Of a stretch of DNA of 64,000 nucleotides, positions 59,291-64,000 are shown piece after piece. Both the position numbers and the translations under genes were made by a program. The DNA is from Streptomyces curacoi. GTDB taxonomy: Bacteria; Actinomycetota; Actinomycetes; Streptomycetales; Streptomycetaceae. Where the stretch lies: contig NZ_KQ947992.1 of NCBI RefSeq assembly GCF_001513975.1, positions 124,001-188,000 of the forward strand, in the 5' to 3' direction. Numbering within the stretch: position 1 is the stretch's first letter; each line of letters opens with the position of its first letter. The notes under the pieces are model-generated. The model did not search any database. It was not told where the DNA came from and saw only the letters and a list, made by a program, of their open reading frames with translations.

Positions 59291-59560
59291 CCCGACGGCG
59301 GCACGGTGCCTCCGGTCCTCGCCCGACGGCGGCACGGTGCCTCCGGTCCTCGCCCGACGGCGGCACGGTGCCTCCGGTCCTCGCCCGACGCACGGTGCCT
59401 CCGGTCCTCGCCCGACGGCCGTACAGTGCCTCCGGTCCTCGCCCGACGGCCGCACAGTGCCTCCGGCCCTCGCCCGACAGCGGCACAGGGCCCCCGTCCC
59501 CCGCCCGACAGCCGCACAGGGCTCCGCCCCCCCACCCGACAGCCGCAATGGCAGCTCCTA
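59291..59560. repeat. 31-bp tandem repeat, nine copies
   Basis: CCCGACGGCGGCACGGTGCC-type units start at 59291, 59322, 59353, 59384 (27-bp copy), 59411, 59442, 59473, 59504 and 59535. The first three are identical; later ones drift towards CCCGACAG and CACAGGG. Together with the 34-bp array upstream it forms a ~450-bp minisatellite. Confidence 0.9.
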
Positions 59561-59569
59561 CAACGCGAA

Positions 59570-59593
59570 GGGCGCCCCGTAACCAGGGCGCCC
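59570..59593. terminator. Hairpin after the minisatellite
   Basis: GGGCGCCC (59570-59577) and GGGCGCCC (59586-59593, self-complementary motif) with an 8-nt loop; each arm is itself a palindrome. Probably a terminator for the minus-strand gene at 59664. Confidence 0.65.
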
Positions 59594-59663
59594 ACACACG
59601 CAGGAAGCCTCCGTCAGCGGCGCCCCGAGGGTCGCCGGCTCGGTCCGAGGCCCGGTCGGTCGG

Positions 59664-59846
59664 CTAGACGTCGTCGTCCTCGTCGTCCAGGCGGGCCAGC
59701 CACGTCGCCAGGCGCTCCACCGGTACCTCGAAGTCCGGGTTCAGGTCGACGAACGTGCGCAGCTGCTCGGCCAGCCACTCGAAGGTGATCTCCTCCTCGC
59801 CGCGCCGCTTCTCCAGTTCTTCGATGCCTCGGTCGGTGAAGTACAT
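59664..59846 (-). CDS. DUF6104-type small protein
   Basis: A 60-residue acidic protein: MYFTDRGIEELEKRRGEEEI, TFEWLAEQLRTFVDLNPDFE and a DDEDDD end. It is a widely conserved Streptomyces small protein (DUF6104, as I recall) of unknown function. Confidence 0.85.
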   Translation of the reverse strand: MYFTDRGIEELEKRRGEEEITFEWLAEQLRTFVDLNPDFEVPVERLATWLARLDDEDDDV

Positions 59847-59973
59847 GCAGTGAGGATATGTCCTGTCCGGTACGCGTGCGTGCCGGGCCCGTGCCGCTGG
59901 TGCGAGGCCCCTGTCCGGCCCGTGGAACACTGGGGCGGCGAGAGGTTGTCTATCCATACGGAGACGGATCTTC

Positions 59974-60963
59974 ATGGGCACGCACTTCGACCAAGTACCC
60001 CTTGTCGGAACGGGGCTTGACCCCGCAGGGGACATCGACGGCTGGCTGGCCTCCGCGCCCGTGCACGCCTTGGTCGAGGCGTTCTCCAGGACCGAGCAGG
60101 ACCATGAGCTGGCCCGCGATCTGGCCGCCGAGAAGGGCGACGTCACCGAGCGGCTGGCGCGGCTCGACGCGTTCACCGACCGGTGGGACACCCGCCGGGG
60201 CCGGGAGCGCAACCAGGCCGACGAGCTGCCGATGCGGCCCGAGCAGGAGGAACTGGTACTGGCGGCGGCCGAGGCGCTCGGCATGCGCGGCGGCACCCGG
60301 CTCCGCTACGACCGCTACGACCACATCCTCATGCTCGGCGGCCTCATCCGCGCCTGCCTGGTGCGCACGGCGTACGCCGCCCATCTGATCCGCAGCGGGC
60401 AGGTGACCGCCGGTTCGGTCACCGCCCTCGGCGGCCACCGTCCGTTCGTGGGCGACGAGTTCGAGCTCGCGGCTCAGGCGGGGGCACCCGAACTCGGCGA
60501 GGAGTACGAGGCGATGGACTTCGGGACGCGCAGGGCCTTCGGGCTCGGCGCGCCGGAGGCCGTCGAGGGCGAGGAGTCCGACCTGCCCGGCGGGACCTGG
60601 GGCGTGCGCCGGTACCGTACGGCCGAGGGGATGCCCGTCCAGGTCGTGGCCGCACCCTCCAGCGAGCCGGAGCGGCGCCGTGCCGACACGCCGGACAGCT
60701 ACGCGTTCTTCGCCAAGTACGTCGCCGCGCTGCAGCCGGGGGAGCGGCTGCTGCTGGTGACGACGCCCATCTACGTGCCGGCCCAGCACGCCGCCGCCGT
60801 CCGGATGCTCAAGCTGCCGTTCGGGGTGGAGGTGGACACCGTCGGGAACGAGCCGGGGGTGCTGGCCGGGATGGCCGCGCAGCAGTTCAGCGCGACGAAG
60901 TACCTGCTGGAGGTGCGGTCGACCGTGCGGTCGTTGGCGCGGCTCGCGGAGGCGCTGCGCTAG
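59974..60963 (+). CDS. YdcF/DUF218-like protein, tentative
   Basis: A 329-residue protein without membrane helices. The central DHILMLGGLIRACLVRTAYA and TALGGHRPF, and the later RLLLVTTPIYVPAQHAAAVR, resemble the YdcF/SanA (DUF218) pattern at low similarity. Start at ATG 59974; ribosome site weak. The stop overlaps the convergent gene by 4 bp (CTAG). Confidence 0.75.
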   Translation: MGTHFDQVPLVGTGLDPAGDIDGWLASAPVHALVEAFSRTEQDHELARDLAAEKGDVTERLARLDAFTDRWDTRRGRERNQADELPMRPEQEELVLAAAEALGMRGGTRLRYDRYDHILMLGGLIRACLVRTAYAAHLIRSGQVTAGSVTALGGHRPFVGDEFELAAQAGAPELGEEYEAMDFGTRRAFGLGAPEAVEGEESDLPGGTWGVRRYRTAEGMPVQVVAAPSSEPERRRADTPDSYAFFAKYVAALQPGERLLLVTTPIYVPAQHAAAVRMLKLPFGVEVDTVGNEPGVLAGMAAQQFSATKYLLEVRSTVRSLARLAEALR

Positions 60964-63849
60964 CCGGCGGCCGACAGGGCGGCGAGGCAGTCGGCCTCCG
61001 CCGCCCTGGCCTGCTTGGTGCCGTTCTCGCTGGCCAGCTGGGTGTAGAGAGCGAGTGACTCACGGGCCTGGGCGAGCGCCTGGTCGGCGCGTCCCTGGCC
61101 CAGCAGCGCCGCGGAGAGCAGCAGATGTGCCCGTGCCTGCCCGAGTCTGGCCTGGGCCGGCTGGTAGTAGGCGAGGGCTTCCCGCAGGTGCTGCTCCGCC
61201 GCCGCGTGGTCGCCCTGCCTGCCGCGCAGGTCGGCGGCGACCAGCAGTGCGTCCGGGTAGGCGAAGTTGCGGGTGCGGCGCAGCAGGTCCAGCGCGCGGC
61301 CGTGGATCGCCACGGCGTCGTCGATCCGGCCCGTGAGCCCCAGTACGGAGGCACGGTTGTTGATCGCGTGGGCCAGACCGCGGATGTCACCGGCCGCCTC
61401 GTAGAGCTCCTCGGCCATGCTCAGCAGGGAGATGGCCTCGTCGTACGAGCTGTTCTGCAGCCGGAGGATGACTCCCGTCAGGTTGAGGCACCGCGCTTCG
61501 CCCAGGGTGTAGCCGATGGCCTGGAAGCACGAGCCCGCGCTGATGAGATGCGGGAGAGCGCGAACGTACTCGCCGCGCAACCGCCAGATCATCCCGAGCG
61601 TGTACTCGGCCTCGGCCCTCCCGAACTCGTCGCCCAGGTCGGTGAACTCGGCCAGCGCCCGCTCGCAGCTCGTCACGGATCCGGGTGAGCATGTCCGCCG
61701 CCGCGGTCCGGTCGCCCGCACGCGCGTAGTGATCCCGGGCCGCCCGAAGCGCATCGAGAGCCGCGTCCTGCTGCCCCGCCACCCGGTACGCCTCGCCCAG
61801 CAGCGCGTTCAGATCCGCCTCGGCCCTCGGGTCCCGCCCACGCGCGGCCGTCAGCCCCGCCTCGTACGCCTTGATCGCCACGTCCGTCTCCGACGCCAGC
61901 GACAGGAAGTGACCGATCGCCCGGGGAATGCGCCAGCCGTACGAGACCAGCCCGAACTCCTCGGCGAGGCCCGCGCACCGCAGCAGGTTCTCCCGCTCCA
62001 CCTGGAACCAGGCGAGCGCCGCCTTCCGCTCGGCGACCTCGGGCAGCCCGGTGTGCTCACGGTCGGCGCGGTCCCGCACCGGCCGCGCCGGGACCAGGGT
62101 GCGCTGTGCCGCCAGCGCCGCCGCCAGATAGAAGTCCAGCAACCGCCCCGCCACTTCCCGATGCCGCGCCCAGCCCGGCTCATCGGCGGCCAGCCGCTCC
62201 CGCGCGAACTCGCGCAGCAGGTCATGCATCTTCAGCCGCCCGCCCTCGTCGTCGACGAGGCTCTCCGTGACCAGCACGTCGGTGGCGTCCTGCGCCGCCT
62301 CCGGATCGTCCGCCAGGGCCGCCGCGGCCTCCATGCTCACGCTCCCCGGCGGATGGATCCCCAGCCGACGGAACAGCTCCTGCTCGCGGGGCCCCAGATG
62401 GGCGTACGACGTGCTGAACGCGGCGTGGATGGAGAGATGACCGGCGCGCAGTCCCCGCAGCCGGTCCGTCTCCTTCGCCATCTCGTCCCGGATCCTGGCC
62501 AGCGGATACCTGCGCTGCCGCCCGGCGGCCAGCGACGCCTTGACCCGGATGGCAAGCGGCAGGAAGCCGCACAGCCGCACGATGTCCCGCACCGCCTCCG
62601 GGTCCGTGGCCGCCCGCCGCTCGCCCACGATGGCCGTGAACAGCCGTAGGGACGTCTCCTCGTCGAACTCCTCCAGTGCCATCGGCACCGCTCCCTCCAC
62701 GCCGAGCTCGTCCAGTCTGCGCCGGCTGGTGACCAGGACCAGCGAACCGGGGTGCTCGGGGAGGAGCTCGGCGATCTGCTCGTACGACGCGGCGTTGTCC
62801 AGGACGACGATCATGCGGCGGCGGCGCAGCACATCGCGCCACATGCGGCCCAGACGGGCGGTGTCGCTGAGGTGCTGGGGCTTGCCGAGGGTGGCCTGCA
62901 GCAGGGCCAGGAGGGCGTGTCCGGTCGTCAGCGGACGGTGTTCGGCGCCGGCCTTGTGGGCCTCCAGGTCCAGCAAGAACTGCCCGTCCGGGTAGTCCGG
63001 TGCGAGCTTGTGGGCGAGGTGGACGGCCAGCTTCGTCTTGCCGAGGCCGCCCATGCCCGCGATCGAGTGGACGGCCGGGCCGACGGTGTTCTCCTCGATC
63101 TGCTCGATCAGTTCGGCGATCTCGCGGGCCCGGCCGGTGAAGTCGCGGATGTCGGGAGGGAGTTCGTAGGAGGTGCCGAGACCGTCCAGTTCGGCCTCGG
63201 CGGCCCGCTGCCGGGGGATCGCGGCGGCCGTCAGCGCCTCGCGCACCAACGGCAGCCGCTCCGCGACCGGTCCGACCGGCAGCAGCCAGGACATCCGCTC
63301 GGCCTGTAACGCCAGGACGACGATGCCGAAGACCTTGCCGCCGTCCGCGTCGCTGACCCCGCCTCCGCTGAAGCCCTGCTGGATCTCGACGCCGCTGCTG
63401 TGGCGGTCGTTGAGCTGGACCCAGCCCGTGCCCATCGTCTCGCCGGTCACGGTGGCCGAGGCGTGCACCCCGGCCGACAGGTCCCGGTGCCTGGGGTAGC
63501 CGTAGGCCCAGACCGTGTCGCCGCGCCGCCAGTCCGTGGTGAGCGGAGCCGGTGCCGCCTCGGCCGGTGCGGGGGCCATGAGGCGCAGTACGGCCGCGTC
63601 GCCCTCCTGGCGCTCACCCACGGGCCACCAGCCGCCCTCCGCGACCGTGGCGGCGATCGGCGCCGGGGCCGCCGTACCGAGGAACTCGACGGACACTCGT
63701 CCGTCGGGGGCGTCCCCGGGGCCGATGCGCAGGGCGTCGGCGACCACATGGGCACAGGTGAGGACCAGGTCCCGGCCGAGGTAGACGCCCGCGCCGCAGA
63801 TCGTGCCGGCGGGGTCGGAGACACGGACCGACCACCGCTTGAAGCTCAC
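60960..63849 (-). pseudogene. Trypsin-NB-ARC-TPR STAND protein, interrupted by a one-base frameshift
   Basis: GTG at 63849 opens a protein with a trypsin-like domain (catalytic His34 in TCAHVV, Asp84 in EGDAAV, Ser161 in QGFSGGG), an NB-ARC ATPase (Walker A GMGGLGKT 265-272, Walker B MIVVLDN) and a winged-helix/TPR region. At about 61665 the frame shifts: coding homology continues in the next frame (ERALAEFTDLGDEFGRAEAE) to 60960. Removing one C would join DEL to ERAL. Full length would be about 962 residues. It is either a real mutation or a sequencing error; the 820-residue form reads into shadow sequence. The upstream Trypco1 gene overlaps by GTGA. Confidence 0.85.
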
Positions 63850-64000
63850 GCGCCGGGGTCCTTCTTCTGCCAGCCCAGCTTGACGACGATATGGCCCTCG
63901 ACGCCGGCCTTGGTCAGGACGGCTCCGGCGCTGGCGTTCAGCTTCACCCCGAACTCCAGCTCCACCGTGGTGGGCTGGGCCGCCTGGAAGGTGCGCAGGG
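63846..64000 (-). CDS. Trypco1 (CU044_2847-like) domain protein, 5' end outside the window
   Basis: The last ~50 residues are visible and read TVELEFGVKLNASAGAVLTK then EGHIVVKLGW, the pattern of trypsin-co-occurring domain 1. Such small domains are encoded next to trypsin-STAND proteins in predicted biological-conflict loci. The stop overlaps the GTG of the trypsin-NB-ARC gene by 4 bp. Confidence 0.82.
   Translation of the reverse strand, partial: LRTFQAAQPTTVELEFGVKLNASAGAVLTKAGVEGHIVVKLGWQKKDPGA

Noticed and set aside
59291..59560. Possible CRISPR array
   Set aside because: Units are directly contiguous, 31 bp in all, with no unique spacers and no cas genes.

Overview
The window is chromosomal DNA of a Streptomyces. 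The G+C content is very high. GTG starts and 4-bp ATGA/GTGA gene overlaps are common, and the gene set is diagnostic: DasR with the DasABC chitobiose importer, WblE, a SigH-type stress sigma factor with its anti-sigma factor, nickel superoxide dismutase SodN/SodX and an EshA-type family 2B encapsulin. The order resembles the core region of Streptomyces coelicolor around SCO5230-SCO5265, from memory and not by alignment. I saw no rRNA, tRNA or CRISPR array.

Layout. 1-3461: uptake of small carboxylates (partial MctP-like symporter with its DUF3311 partner, then CstA with its YbdD/YjiX partner). 3550-12339: amino-sugar block with dasR, dasABC, a GH3 N-acetylglucosaminidase, nagB and a SIS-domain isomerase; five sites resembling the DasR-responsive element (dre) lie in its promoter regions and a sixth precedes a PdtaS-like histidine kinase at 14464. 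12515-14017: SDR/TetR divergent pair sharing twin operators. 16135-20525: wblE, a lipid-kinase-like protein, sigH/rshA and a UBP zinc finger. 20914-25374: Na+/H+ antiporter and a TIR/NB-ARC/TPR STAND protein. 26328-29893: an amidase, then the encapsulin shell and its polyprenyl-transferase cargo. 30175-38683: assorted regulators, enzymes and a phosphate transporter, including an ECF42-type sigma factor with its DGPF-family neighbour.

39102-45998 is a decayed integrative element inserted in the last codons of sodN. It is bounded by 15-bp direct repeats, carries broken integrase and relaxase fragments, and has an intact divergent cargo: a class I aminoacyl-tRNA-synthetase-like protein overlapping an ASCH-domain gene, an unknown protein and an RsbW-like ATPase on one side, and an XRE regulator overlapping a methyltransferase on the other. 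The insertion has separated sodN from its presumed terminator, which now lies 6.9 kb away at 39030-39065.

45980-64000 returns to core genes: sodN/sodX, a glutamate-type ABC importer, malic enzyme, an HTH/Clp-N pair with twin palindromic operators, a PadR/DUF4097 pair, a roughly 450-bp GC-rich minisatellite, and finally a trypsin-NB-ARC-TPR protein interrupted by a one-base frameshift, preceded by a Trypco1-like gene that runs off the window end.

The most interesting items are the aaRS-like/ASCH cargo operon, the encapsulin nanocompartment, the two STAND conflict-type proteins, and the HTH/Clp-N pair with its palindromes.
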